Below are positions 6,399-14,550 of a stretch of DNA of 14,577 bases, piece by piece (the stretch's first letter is position 1; each line of letters begins with the position of its first letter). The notes below the pieces were generated by a model. It was not told the DNA's origin. It did not search any database and was given only the letters and a program-made list of their open reading frames with translations. Source of the DNA: Candidatus Latescibacterota bacterium (GTDB taxonomy: Bacteria; Latescibacterota; MVCY01; DTYK01); assembly GCA_012961925.1 (NCBI GenBank), contig DTYK01000240.1:1-14577 (forward strand). Reading direction: 5' to 3'. The position numbers were made by a program, and so were the translations under genes.

Positions 6399-7292
6399 AT
6401 GAGGACCCATCTTGATTGTTTCCCTTGCTTCATTCGCCAGGCGCTGGAGGCAGCAAGGATGGCCACAGAGGATGAGGGGTACCATAGGAAGGTCTTGAGT
6501 AGAGTGCTGGAGAAGTTGCCAGATATATCCCTCGATCTCTACCCACCTCAGGTTGGGGCGATATTGCATGCCATAGTCAGAGAGGTCGCCGACAATGGCG
6601 ATCCGTACCACGATGTGAAGGGAAAATACAACAGGATAGGCATGGAACTGTATCCACAGCTCAAGAAATTGGTGGTCGGCTCTGAAGACCCTTTAAGGGT
6701 TGCGGTTGAGCTTGCCGTCCTCGGCAACATCATAGATTTCGGCGTTGTGAACAGTAACTTCGACCTTGAGGGAGCCCTGGGGGAACTCCAGAACATCACC
6801 TTTGCAGTTGATGATTATCAACAGTTTAAAACCGCTCTGAACGATGTCCGGACCGTCCTGTATTTAGGGGACAATGCCGGCGAGATCGTCTTCGACAGGA
6901 TCCTCATCGAGGAGATCCTTACGCAATGGGATCTGAATATGACGTTCGTCGTTAAGCAGAACCCCATAATTAACGATGCTACTATGGAGGACGCCCGGTT
7001 CGTCGGGATCACCGACCTTGTCAGGGTGATCCCTAATGGTGCCAAGCTCCCTGCACCGGCCACAGTCCTGGATGAATGCTCGGACGAGGTGAACCGGCTA
7101 TTCAGGAGTTCGGACCTCATCATATCAAAAGGCCAGGGTAACTTTGAAGTGCTGGAAGAGCAAGCCGGAAACATCTTCTTCCTGCTGAAGGCCAAGTGCC
7201 CGGTGATTGCCGATTATCTGGGCGTAAAGGAAGGAGATCTGCTGATCAAATCACTTAAAAAAGGACAGGAGGGGATGGTATGTACAGGGTGA
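6399..7292 (+). CDS. DUF89 family protein, damage-control phosphatase-like
   Basis: The 297-residue protein matches the stand-alone microbial DUF89 (ARMT1-like) family. It has an N-terminal CxxC (C7, C10), then the metal-binding core: GDNAGEIVFD (157-166), KQNPIINDAT (186-195) and SKGQGNFE (243-250). D158, N159, D193 and N248 are the likely metal or phosphate contacts. DUF89 proteins are metal-dependent phosphatases; several members remove damaged or overflow phosphometabolites, and the domain fused to human PANK4 acts on phosphopantetheine and its oxidised forms. The native substrate of this member is unknown. The start has GGGAGGG 10 bases upstream. The 3' end overlaps panD by 13 bases, so the two are translationally linked, which points towards pantothenate/CoA metabolism. 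Family call is firm; the pathway link is inference. Confidence 0.88.
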   Translation: MRTHLDCFPCFIRQALEAARMATEDEGYHRKVLSRVLEKLPDISLDLYPPQVGAILHAIVREVADNGDPYHDVKGKYNRIGMELYPQLKKLVVGSEDPLRVAVELAVLGNIIDFGVVNSNFDLEGALGELQNITFAVDDYQQFKTALNDVRTVLYLGDNAGEIVFDRILIEEILTQWDLNMTFVVKQNPIINDATMEDARFVGITDLVRVIPNGAKLPAPATVLDECSDEVNRLFRSSDLIISKGQGNFEVLEEQAGNIFFLLKAKCPVIADYLGVKEGDLLIKSLKKGQEGMVCTG

Positions 7293-7642
7293 TGTGCAAA
7301 TCGAAGATCCATCAGGCGAAAGTTACTGCGAAAAACCTGCATTACGAAGGCAGTATAGGCATTGATGGCGAACTGATGGAACAGGCGGATATAATGCCCG
7401 GTGAACTTCTTCAGGTCGTCAACCTCAGAAATGGTCAGAGATTTGAGAGCTATGCCATACCAGAGGAAAAAGGTTCAGGTACTGTATGCCTGAACGGTGG
7501 GACAGCAAGGTTGGGCGAGGTCGGGGACGAGATCCTCGTCCTCTCCTATGCGTTGGTCAGCGATGAGGATGCGAGAGGTTTGCCTCTCAAGCTCGTCTTC
7601 GTGGACGAGAACAACAGGATAGTCTCCGTGAAGCGGAAATGA
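7280..7642 (+). CDS. panD: Aspartate 1-decarboxylase
   Basis: PanD turns L-aspartate into beta-alanine, the amine half of pantothenate and so of CoA. It is made as a 120-residue proenzyme that cuts itself to form a pyruvoyl group. All key residues sit at the numbering known from E. coli: K9, the G24-S25 cleavage site in YEGSIGID, R54, Y58 and N72 in LNGGTA. The protein should form a cytoplasmic tetramer; the enzyme looks fully functional. Its ATG lies inside the last codons of the DUF89 gene, with AGGAGGGG just upstream, and the next gene follows within about 60 bases. No panB or panC is in the window. Confidence 0.97.
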   Translation: MYRVMCKSKIHQAKVTAKNLHYEGSIGIDGELMEQADIMPGELLQVVNLRNGQRFESYAIPEEKGSGTVCLNGGTARLGEVGDEILVLSYALVSDEDARGLPLKLVFVDENNRIVSVKRK

Positions 7643-7700
7643 TATAATGGGCATCAAAAGCAGCCATAAAGACCCTTTATGCAAAGGAGGCCAGATCCTC

Positions 7701-8612
7701 GTGTTTGGCCCCGTTGCCTCAAGGAGGTTAGGGTTCTCCCTGGGACTGGATCTGGTTCCGTTCAAGACCTGTACACTCGACTGTGTGTACTGTCAGTTGG
7801 GGAGAACAACCCATAAAATTATCGAACGAAAAGGTTATATCTCTGAAGAGCAGCTTCTCAGCCAGCTTGAGAGGGTTCTGTCCGAGCGGAGGAGGATCGA
7901 CCACATAACCCTTTCGGGTTCAGGTGAACCCACCCTCAACTCAAAGATAGGCAGGATCATCAAGTCTGTCAAGGGTATAACCTCGATCCCGGTAGCCGTC
8001 CTGACGAACGGGACGTTGTTCTCCCAGGAAGGGGTACGGGATGAGCTGATGAATGCGGATGTCGTCATCCCTTCCCTCGATGCCGCCTCACAGGAGGTCT
8101 TCGAAGCCGTAAACCGTCCTACTGAAGGGCTATCTGTAGAGAGGATAATTGAGGGGCAGAAGGCCTTTCGGGAAGAGTACCATGGGCAGTTATGGCTTGA
8201 GGTGATGCTTGTTAAAGGCCTGAATGATACACCCGAAGAGCTTGAGAGGATCCGCCAGGCGATAAGAGAGATCAGTCCCGAGAGGGTCCAACTGAACAGC
8301 GTCGTTCGGCCTCCTGCCGAGGAATTCGCCAGGCCTGTAGCGGACGAAAGGCTGGAGGAGATTCAACGATTCCTCGGGGACGGATGCGAGGTAATCGCTC
8401 AAGGGGGGCGCAGGGTCCAGTCCCTCTTTGATGGGGGTATTGAGGAGGCCATAACACAGATTCTGAGGAGACGGCCTGCCACCGCCGAGGAGATAGCAAG
8501 TTCACTGGGGCTCCATCCAAATGTTATCCGTAAACAGATACTCACATTAGAACGCAAAGGGAAAGTGATACCGGTAATGCACGAAAATGGCAGATACTAC
8601 CGGATATCATAA
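7701..8612 (+). CDS. Radical SAM protein (TYW1-like / COG0731 group) with C-terminal winged helix
   Basis: The motif CTLDCVYC gives the three cysteines of a 4Fe-4S cluster (C24, C28, C31 from this start). The lead-in FGPVASRRLG..LGLDLVPFK and the SAM-binding strand TLSGSGEPTL (about residues 70-79) are those of the COG0731 group, which is related to TYW1 but without the flavodoxin part. The last 55 residues (RRRPATAEEIASSLGLHPNV...) read as a winged-helix DNA- or RNA-binding unit. I chose GTG 7701 because AAAGGAGG (7683-7690) precedes it and family members begin close to FGPV. An in-frame ATG at 7647 would add 18 unlike residues and has no ribosome site, but cannot be excluded. The gene follows panD by 58 bases. 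The reaction is unknown. Confidence 0.85.
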   Translation: MFGPVASRRLGFSLGLDLVPFKTCTLDCVYCQLGRTTHKIIERKGYISEEQLLSQLERVLSERRRIDHITLSGSGEPTLNSKIGRIIKSVKGITSIPVAVLTNGTLFSQEGVRDELMNADVVIPSLDAASQEVFEAVNRPTEGLSVERIIEGQKAFREEYHGQLWLEVMLVKGLNDTPEELERIRQAIREISPERVQLNSVVRPPAEEFARPVADERLEEIQRFLGDGCEVIAQGGRRVQSLFDGGIEEAITQILRRRPATAEEIASSLGLHPNVIRKQILTLERKGKVIPVMHENGRYYRIS

Positions 8613-8625
8613 TTGCCACAGGACT

Positions 8626-9372
8626 ATGATCGTGTTGAAAAACGAAGAAGAGCTGAGACTGTTGAGGGAGAGCAATCGCATTGTTGCCCAGGTCCTTGCC
8701 AATTTAGGGGAGGCGATCAAACCTGGTGTTACGACCGGCGAACTGGATAGTATGGCGGAGATGCTGATCAGGGAGAGGGGCGCAATCCCGGCCTTCAAGG
8801 GTTACCGGGGTTTCCCGGCAAGCCTGTGCACCTCGGTGAACGAGGAGGTGATCCACGGGATCCCCGGTTCCAGGAGACTGAAGGAAGGGGATATAATCAG
8901 TCTAGATATAGGAGTATGGCTAAACGGCTACTACGGAGACGCAGCGATCACAGTCCCGGTTGGCAAGGCGGATGCCGATGCTGCAAGGCTGTTAACGGTC
9001 ACTGAAAAGGCACTATATGAGGGTATAAGTGAGGCCAGGGTCGGCAAACGGATCTATGATATCTCTCACGCAATCCAATCCTGTGTCGAATCGAACGGGT
9101 TCTCCGTAGTGAGGGATTTTGTCGGGCACGGTATCGGGAGGGACCTCCATGAGGAGCCACAAATACCAAACTTCGGGGAACCTCACCGGGGGCCACGGCT
9201 TGAAAAGGGGATGGTCCTTGCGATAGAACCCATGGTCAACCAGGGCACCTGGGAGGTGAAGATACTCCCGGACGGATGGACTGCTGTAACGGCCGACGGC
9301 AAGTTATCCGCCCATTTCGAACATACGATTGTAGTGACAGAGGACGAACCCCTCATATTAAGCGTGAAATGA
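8626..9372 (+). CDS. map: Methionine aminopeptidase, type I
   Basis: The enzyme removes the initiator methionine from new proteins at the ribosome. All five metal ligands are present at D94, D105, H168, E201 and E232, with the supporting histidines H77 and H175. Family blocks TSVNEEVIHGIP, DIGV..NGYYGDAAIT, GHGIGRDLHEEP, MVLAIEPM and SAHFEHTI are intact. With 248 residues it is a single-domain type Ia enzyme without the N-terminal zinc extension. ATG 8626 was chosen because MIVLKNEEELRLLRES is the normal family start; an upstream ATG at 8587 would overlap the radical SAM gene and add 13 unlike residues, and GTG 8632 is also possible. The gene starts 13 bases after the radical SAM stop. It is usually found by secY/infA, so this place is less common. 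Confidence 0.95.
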   Translation: MIVLKNEEELRLLRESNRIVAQVLANLGEAIKPGVTTGELDSMAEMLIRERGAIPAFKGYRGFPASLCTSVNEEVIHGIPGSRRLKEGDIISLDIGVWLNGYYGDAAITVPVGKADADAARLLTVTEKALYEGISEARVGKRIYDISHAIQSCVESNGFSVVRDFVGHGIGRDLHEEPQIPNFGEPHRGPRLEKGMVLAIEPMVNQGTWEVKILPDGWTAVTADGKLSAHFEHTIVVTEDEPLILSVK

Positions 9373-9381
9373 GGAGCAGAT

Positions 9382-10068
9382 ATGGGTTCAGTTAAATATC
9401 CAACGATAAAGGACATGCCGAAGGTAGAAAAACCCAGGGAGAAGCTGATGGAGAAGGGTCCTGAGGCCCTAAGGGAACAGGAGCTCCTGGCGATACTTCT
9501 GGGTTCCGGATACAGGGGTAAGAATGTCCTGGAGGTTGCCAGGCGTATACTCTCAGAATATTCGGTCAGGGAGTTATCGGAGGTCCCGTTTGAGAAGCTA
9601 AGGCGGCTCAGGGGCATAGGTCCGGCCAAGGCCTGTGTAATAAAGGCAGCATTTGAGCTAAGCAAGAGGGCCTTTGGCGTTGAGGAGGATCTGTTGCCGG
9701 TGATCCGCACCCCGAATGACGTCGCCGATGCAGTGACTAACATCCGCAGGAACCGGAAGGAGAACTTCGTCGTCCTCTACCTGAATGCCCGTAATCAGGT
9801 GATCTACAAGGAAACCGTTTCTATCGGGACGTTAAACGCCAGCCTTGTCCATCCAAGGGAGGTCTTTGGGCCGGCCGTTGCAAACTCTGCAGCAAGTGTG
9901 ATCCTGGCTCATAACCACCCCTCGGGTGACATCAATCCGAGCGAAGATGACATCGAGCTGACGAGAAGGATAGTAAAGGCAGGTGAACTGATGGGAATCG
10001 ACGTCTTGGACCATGTTATAGTGAGCCATAAGGGACACCTGAGCATGAAGGACAGGGGGATAATATAA
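9382..10068 (+). CDS. radC: RadC family protein (JAB/MPN domain, UPF0758)
   Basis: The 228-residue protein has the usual two parts: an N-terminal helical region with a helix-hairpin-helix motif (LRGIGPAKACVIKA, about 76-89) and a C-terminal JAB1/MPN metalloprotease-like domain. The JAMM zinc motif is complete: H177, H179, S187 and D190 in HNHPSGDINPSEDD. The old name links it to DNA repair, but that role was withdrawn for E. coli and the true substrate is unknown. ATG 9382 follows GAGGAG within the 9 bases after map, so the two are surely co-transcribed. It is the last gene of the plus-strand operon. Only 24 bases separate it from the end of the converging oxidoreductase gene. Confidence 0.93.
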   Translation: MGSVKYPTIKDMPKVEKPREKLMEKGPEALREQELLAILLGSGYRGKNVLEVARRILSEYSVRELSEVPFEKLRRLRGIGPAKACVIKAAFELSKRAFGVEEDLLPVIRTPNDVADAVTNIRRNRKENFVVLYLNARNQVIYKETVSIGTLNASLVHPREVFGPAVANSAASVILAHNHPSGDINPSEDDIELTRRIVKAGELMGIDVLDHVIVSHKGHLSMKDRGII

Positions 10069-10092
10069 TCCATCCGGCTTCGACTTGCCTCC

Positions 10093-11310
10093 CTACTCCT
10101 CCAGCACCGGATACATCCCCTCATCGAACCTGACGAACCGGCCCTTATTCGCTATGCTCAACCGGACCGCTTCGTTGATAGCTGTCCCTATCAGTGCCTG
10201 ACTGGGTAGGGCCCTGGTCCCCTCCAAACGGGCGATCATCTCCTTACGGATCCGAAGCGCCTCTTCCTCGGGTTTCCCCAATGTGGCCTGCTCTATCCTC
10301 CGGATGTCGTTCAAGCCCTGCACGATACTATCATAGCCATAGCCCTGCCAGTCCACCTCTCCAGGATGATCCCAGCTATCAAAGGCTTTAAAGAAATAGG
10401 GGTTATAATCCTCATAACCATATCTCTCCGTAACAAAATGACAGTTACGGTCTTTATGGTCGGCCCAGTGCTCCCCTTCTGTACCACTCAGCTGTAATCC
10501 CTGATTCGTCAGTGCGCTGTTGTATTCGGAGCAGACCCAGGATGTCTGGATGAACAATACTGACCCGTCTTCCCACTCGATGACAGCCTGGATCGCGTCG
10601 TAGGCGTCTTTCCCATCTCTTTTAAGGTACTTCTTCTGCCCGAACGCGACCAGCCGTTTCGGCTTTAGCCCCGTGATGAAGTAGTATGCGTCGGCATAGT
10701 GCACCCCGATATATTCGAAGGAGGAACTGTGTTCGCACCATCGGGCGAAGACCTTCAGGGGCATCTCACGCTTCTCCTCGATCCAGGCGTGGCCGTGCAG
10801 CATCTCTCCCAGATCCCCCTGAACGTATCTATACTTTGCAGCTCGAATAGCTGGATCATGACGCTTGTGGAAATCTGTCAGGACGTAAATCCCACTCTCC
10901 CCAGCAGCCTCCATAATCTGATGTGCCTCCTCCACCTTGAGGCAGAGGGGCTTCTCAACGATCACGTGATGCCCCGCCTCGATAGCGGCCAGGACCATCT
11001 CTGTGTGGAGGTGATCAGGGGTGGCGACAATGACAACACCGTGGTCCTTCAATTGGGATAAGGCCTCTCTGTAAATGTGGGGATGACTCTCCGCTAAAGC
11101 CTTCTTCTCAGGATCAGGGTAGCCTCTGAACTCCTTTCGAGGAAAGACCTCTTTCAGGTGTTTGATAGTCGCCGCCCTCCGGCTGGCCACACTGATATCC
11201 CCTACCCGACCCTCCCGCTGCTCCTGAAAGAGGGTGGGCAGGATCACCTCCTCGGATATCATGCCACCACCAATAACAAGAACCGGCAGTCTACCATCCC
11301 ACTGGGACAT
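10093..11310 (-). CDS. Gfo/Idh/MocA family oxidoreductase
   Basis: This 405-residue NAD(P)-dependent enzyme has an N-terminal Rossmann fold (VLVIGGGMIS, 10-19), the ATPDHLH loop (96-102) and the catalytic EKP (119-121), where the lysine is the usual acid/base. The C-terminal part carries the mixed-sheet domain of the family, with YIGVHYADAYYFI matching the substrate-site strand with a GxHxxD-like pattern. Members oxidise or reduce sugars, inositols or sugar-derived cofactors; the substrate cannot be told here. The length is above the 330-380 typical of the family. ATG 11310 is chosen for the AAGGAG about 6 bases upstream; a second ATG five bases before is out of frame. It lies 21 bases after the M16 peptidase stop and is the last gene of the minus-strand operon. 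Confidence 0.9.
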   Translation of the reverse strand: MSQWDGRLPVLVIGGGMISEEVILPTLFQEQREGRVGDISVASRRAATIKHLKEVFPRKEFRGYPDPEKKALAESHPHIYREALSQLKDHGVVIVATPDHLHTEMVLAAIEAGHHVIVEKPLCLKVEEAHQIMEAAGESGIYVLTDFHKRHDPAIRAAKYRYVQGDLGEMLHGHAWIEEKREMPLKVFARWCEHSSSFEYIGVHYADAYYFITGLKPKRLVAFGQKKYLKRDGKDAYDAIQAVIEWEDGSVLFIQTSWVCSEYNSALTNQGLQLSGTEGEHWADHKDRNCHFVTERYGYEDYNPYFFKAFDSWDHPGEVDWQGYGYDSIVQGLNDIRRIEQATLGKPEEEALRIRKEMIARLEGTRALPSQALIGTAINEAVRLSIANKGRFVRFDEGMYPVLEE

Positions 11311-11331
11311 ACCATGCTCCTTATAAAAGAT

Positions 11332-13926
11332 TCATCCTTTGGGTTTTGAGATTACAATTGCGTAGTTATTGAGATACTTGTTTGCTACCCTTTTCACGTC
11401 CTCAGCAGTGATACTGTTAATGTTCTCCTCGTACCTTTCACTGAAATCATACCCTAACCCCAACAGTTCATCCCGGGCAGCAATCTTTGCCTGGTCGGAG
11501 TTCTTCTGGGTATAGAGGGCCTTCATCGTTATACACATCTGCTTAGCCACCCTGAGTTCCTCCTCAGAGACCAGCTCGGTCTTGATCCGGTCGATATCAT
11601 GGCTAATAATTGCCAGTGTCGTGTCGAGCTTATCCGCTGTGGTAGCAGCGAAAATCCCGAAATAGCCCGGATCCTTAGCAAGCTGATTGAAGGCATGCAC
11701 GACGTAGACCAACCTGTTCCCCCTCAGATCGCGGTGTAACCAGCCGCTCGGATAACCTATCCCCGATATCACCCCATCGAGCACCTTCATCGCATATCTG
11801 TCAGGACTGTCAACGCTCATACCGGGATAGCCTATAAAGATGACGGTCTGCTCTCTCTCTGTCTCCTCAATCTCCTTTCGATTCTCCAGGAGTGGAGGCT
11901 CGGTGGATACTTCAGGGAAGTGGAGCTCGGCCCTCCTGAACCCCTTCGAAAATCGTCCGACCAGCTCCTTCACTTTCGCCCCCTCCACATCGCCGAAAAC
12001 GGCGAGGACCATGTTATTGGGGACAATGTATCGACGATGAAAGGCAACGATGTCCTCCCTTTTTATCGCTGAGATGGTACTCTCTGTGCCCAAGGGGTTG
12101 AGGTGATAGGGATGACGGGTGTAAAGCACACCTCTCACCATGTCCTCGGCATGCTGTAACCAGTCATCTTCTCTGGATTTGATCTCGGCCTTTATATCCC
12201 TCCTCTCCTTCTCCATCTGGTCTTCGTCGAACTTCGGGTTCTTTATCAGATCGAAGAGGAGATCCAGCCCGGTCTCAAGGTCCTCCTTGAGGACGCTGAC
12301 CGATAGGCCGAAGAGATCATCGTCCGAGAAGGTCGATATCTCACCGCCAATTGAATCTATCAACGTAGTGATGTCCTCTCTGCTTCGTCGTTCGGTACCC
12401 CTTAGCAACATCCTGACCGTGAAGTTGCTGATGCCGTTGTCTCCGGTGTTCTCAACACGCAATCCTCCTCTGAACATAGCCTGGATAGCCACCAAGGGGA
12501 TTGTGGGGTTCTCCTTGACGAGGAGGGTCAGGCCGTTTGGCAACACCTCTTTGCGTATCTTCCCGGCTTCGGGTCTTGCACCTATCTTTTGTTCCGGAAT
12601 CAACTCTTCAGCCCTTTTAGGCTGGAGTATCGCAACTGAGAGGTTATTGTCGTTGAAGTATTTCCTCATGACCCTCATAATATCTTCCTTCGTCACCTTC
12701 TGAATGTTCCTCACGTAATTCTCGCTAAAATGGACATCCCCGGTGGAGAGCTCATCTATCCCGAGGCGGCCTGCCTGATCCTGAACGGTCTGGCCGGCGA
12801 AGATATAATTGCTGATCTTCTGGCGTTTTGCCTTCGCCAGCTCCACCTCGGAGACATACTCCGTCTTGAGCCGAGAAATTTCATCCTTGATCGCCTTCTG
12901 AGCCGCATCAATGTTCTCCGGAGGCAACACGCTGTAAATACCGAAGATGCCGGCGTCATATGGGGGGGTATCGGACCAGGTCTCTATCTTCTGCACAAGT
13001 CCAAGTCCATCCTTGAGCTTCTTATAAAGGCGTGAGCTCCTCCCCTTGGAAAGGATGTAGGAGAGGACATCAAGTGGATATAGATCAGGGTGAGCAATGG
13101 ATACGGTATGGAATCCTAACAGCATATAAGCCATCTCCAGGTCCCGCTCCACAGCCCTTGACCTTGTCGCCAGTTGTCTGGGCTCATTGGGCAACTCTGG
13201 AAGATTGATGGAACGGCGTTCGAAGTCCGCAAAGGAATCCTTCACCTTGCGAAGTACTTCGTCACTGTCAAAATCGCCTACTGCCACAAAGACCATGTTG
13301 TTCGGAGCATAGGTACTCCGGTAATATGAGAGGATATCATCCCTGGTTAGCTTCTCGAACAGTTCCCTGTAACCGATTATCGGGTATCTCTGGGGGTGTG
13401 TCCTGAAGGCCACCTCATTAAATAGGTGGTAGATGTACCTGTCTGGTTCGTCCATGCCCATGTTGATCTCCTTCAGGATGATACCCCGTTGAATCTCAAA
13501 GTTCTCCTGGGTCAGGGACGGATTCTTCACCATATCCGTTATGATATCCAGGGCCTTATCGAAATAAGCGCTTGCCGTGGAGATATAATAACAGGTGTGA
13601 TCTTTCGAAGTATAGGCGTTAAAGGCCCCACCAAGCTCGTCGATCTCCCTATCTAACACATCCTTGGGCCGTTTCTTCGTACCAGTTGTGACGAGGTGTT
13701 CCAAAAAGTGGGAGATGCCGCTGCCCGAATAGTCCCCTTCATAGATGGAACCTGTCCTGATATAAATCCTTATGTTGACGATTGGGGCGGAGTGGTTCTC
13801 CATAAGGATAACGGTCATACCGTTGTCCAGGACCTGCTTGCTGATCTCGGAAGCATGAACGGGAATCAAGGTAAAGAGTCCCATAAACGATAATAGCAAT
13901 AAGACCAGAATTAATTTGGAATCCAT
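11332..13926 (-). CDS. Secreted tandem M16 (insulinase/pitrilysin) zinc peptidase
   Basis: The 864-residue protein starts with a Sec signal peptide: a hydrophobic stretch at about 5-21 and a likely cut after VHA (residue 25). It should act in the periplasm or outside. The first M16 repeat holds the inverted zinc motif HFLEH (H73, E76, H77) with third ligand E153 about 76 residues on, so it is catalytic. The second repeat (from about residue 463, EVLPNGLTLLV) keeps the fold and the R/Y substrate-binding region near YPSGWLHRDLRGNRLVY but has NFTVR where HxxEH should be, so it is inactive. This active-plus-inactive pair forms the usual clam-shell chamber that degrades peptides. AAAGGAGGG precedes ATG 13926. 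It lies 57 bases after the MOSC gene. Confidence 0.93.
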   Translation of the reverse strand: MDSKLILVLLLLSFMGLFTLIPVHASEISKQVLDNGMTVILMENHSAPIVNIRIYIRTGSIYEGDYSGSGISHFLEHLVTTGTKKRPKDVLDREIDELGGAFNAYTSKDHTCYYISTASAYFDKALDIITDMVKNPSLTQENFEIQRGIILKEINMGMDEPDRYIYHLFNEVAFRTHPQRYPIIGYRELFEKLTRDDILSYYRSTYAPNNMVFVAVGDFDSDEVLRKVKDSFADFERRSINLPELPNEPRQLATRSRAVERDLEMAYMLLGFHTVSIAHPDLYPLDVLSYILSKGRSSRLYKKLKDGLGLVQKIETWSDTPPYDAGIFGIYSVLPPENIDAAQKAIKDEISRLKTEYVSEVELAKAKRQKISNYIFAGQTVQDQAGRLGIDELSTGDVHFSENYVRNIQKVTKEDIMRVMRKYFNDNNLSVAILQPKRAEELIPEQKIGARPEAGKIRKEVLPNGLTLLVKENPTIPLVAIQAMFRGGLRVENTGDNGISNFTVRMLLRGTERRSREDITTLIDSIGGEISTFSDDDLFGLSVSVLKEDLETGLDLLFDLIKNPKFDEDQMEKERRDIKAEIKSREDDWLQHAEDMVRGVLYTRHPYHLNPLGTESTISAIKREDIVAFHRRYIVPNNMVLAVFGDVEGAKVKELVGRFSKGFRRAELHFPEVSTEPPLLENRKEIEETEREQTVIFIGYPGMSVDSPDRYAMKVLDGVISGIGYPSGWLHRDLRGNRLVYVVHAFNQLAKDPGYFGIFAATTADKLDTTLAIISHDIDRIKTELVSEEELRVAKQMCITMKALYTQKNSDQAKIAARDELLGLGYDFSERYEENINSITAEDVKRVANKYLNNYAIVISKPKG

Positions 13927-13983
13927 TAAACTGCCCTCCTTTCCACATCTACTTCTGCTTTGCCTCCTGAAGATTGGGGGCCG

Positions 13984-14445
13984 CTAATACCAGACGCTGA
14001 TCTCATCACCGGCCTTTACTTCTCCGCCGGTTAATACTTTGGCAAACAGTCCTTTCTGTGGCATTATGCACCTTCCCGTAGTCCTCTTTATCTCACAATC
14101 CCTGTGACACTCCTTGCCGATCTGCGTGATCTCGAGTACGACATCGGACCCGACCTTCAGCCGCATCCCGGGTTTCAGCGAGCCCAGGGCTATCCCCCTG
14201 GTAGTGAGGTTTTCTGCGAACTCCCCGGGCCTGAAACCCTTTGTTTTGCCCATCTTCGGACAGGCGAGTTCTGTCTCCAGCTCCTCCACGTCCTCCCAGG
14301 CCAGCAGGCTGACCTGGCGTGTGGTGCTGCCCGCATGGGCATCCCCGTCCAATCCGTAGTTCTCAATAAACCTGGCCTTGTTGACAGGCCGTTTTTTAGT
14401 GCCTTTTTCCCGGCTCATACAGACTGCCATCACCTGTCCGTTCAA
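13984..14445 (-). CDS. MOSC domain-containing protein
   Basis: The 153-residue protein is a free-standing MOSC domain, the beta-barrel fold shared with the C-terminus of molybdenum cofactor sulfurase and with YiiM/YuaD. Signature parts are AVCMSREKGTKKRPV near the start, GLDGDAHAG (31-39), RPGEFAENLTTRGI (72-85) and IGKECHRDCEIK...GRCIMPQKGLFAKVL with C113, C117 and C126, of which C126 fits the conserved sulfur-handling cysteine. A role in moving sulfur to or from a molybdenum or related centre is likely but unproven. I chose TTG 14445 because GGGGAGG lies 9 bases upstream and NGQVMAVCMS is the usual family start. The frame stays open to TTG 14523, which would add 26 unlike residues; ATG 14430 is a third choice. 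No molybdopterin synthesis genes are seen, but the gene sits near the window edge. Confidence 0.88.
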   Translation of the reverse strand: MNGQVMAVCMSREKGTKKRPVNKARFIENYGLDGDAHAGSTTRQVSLLAWEDVEELETELACPKMGKTKGFRPGEFAENLTTRGIALGSLKPGMRLKVGSDVVLEITQIGKECHRDCEIKRTTGRCIMPQKGLFAKVLTGGEVKAGDEISVWY

Positions 14446-14525
14446 CTCCCGGTACCTCCCCAGACCGATGATTTCGTCAAGAGTTGATCGTGTTCTTATC
14501 CTTCCTTTTCTTTGTTTGCCCAAAC

Positions 14526-14550
14526 CAAGGTTTCTTTACAAGAAAGCTTG
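14526..14550. repeat. Inverted repeat upstream of the MOSC gene
   Basis: CAAG-G-TTTCTT and AAGAAA-G-CTTG form a 10-bp stem with one G-G mismatch around a 3-base loop (TAC). No T tract follows on either strand, so it is not a normal terminator; it could be an operator or a weak leader hairpin. Confidence 0.45.

Noticed and set aside
6104..6402. Two short open frames on the plus strand before the DUF89 gene
   Set aside because: They start inside the terminator stem and within the leader, lack ribosome sites and show no family pattern; they are chance frames in non-coding DNA.
7647..7700. N-terminal extension of the radical SAM protein from ATG 7647
   Set aside because: No ribosome site precedes that ATG, the extra 18 residues do not resemble the family, and a strong AAAGGAGG precedes GTG 7701. 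It remains an alternative.
12418..12440. Loss of HxxEH in the second M16 repeat as evidence of a broken gene
   Set aside because: An inactive second repeat is common in tandem M16 peptidases; the rest of the repeat is intact and the reading frame is whole.
10699..13893. Several plus-strand open frames opposite the oxidoreductase and M16 genes
   Set aside because: They are antisense shadows of well-supported minus-strand genes, without family patterns or ribosome sites.
14446..14523. N-terminal extension of the MOSC protein from TTG 14523
   Set aside because: The added residues are unlike MOSC proteins, and TTG 14445 has a strong ribosome site and the usual family start.
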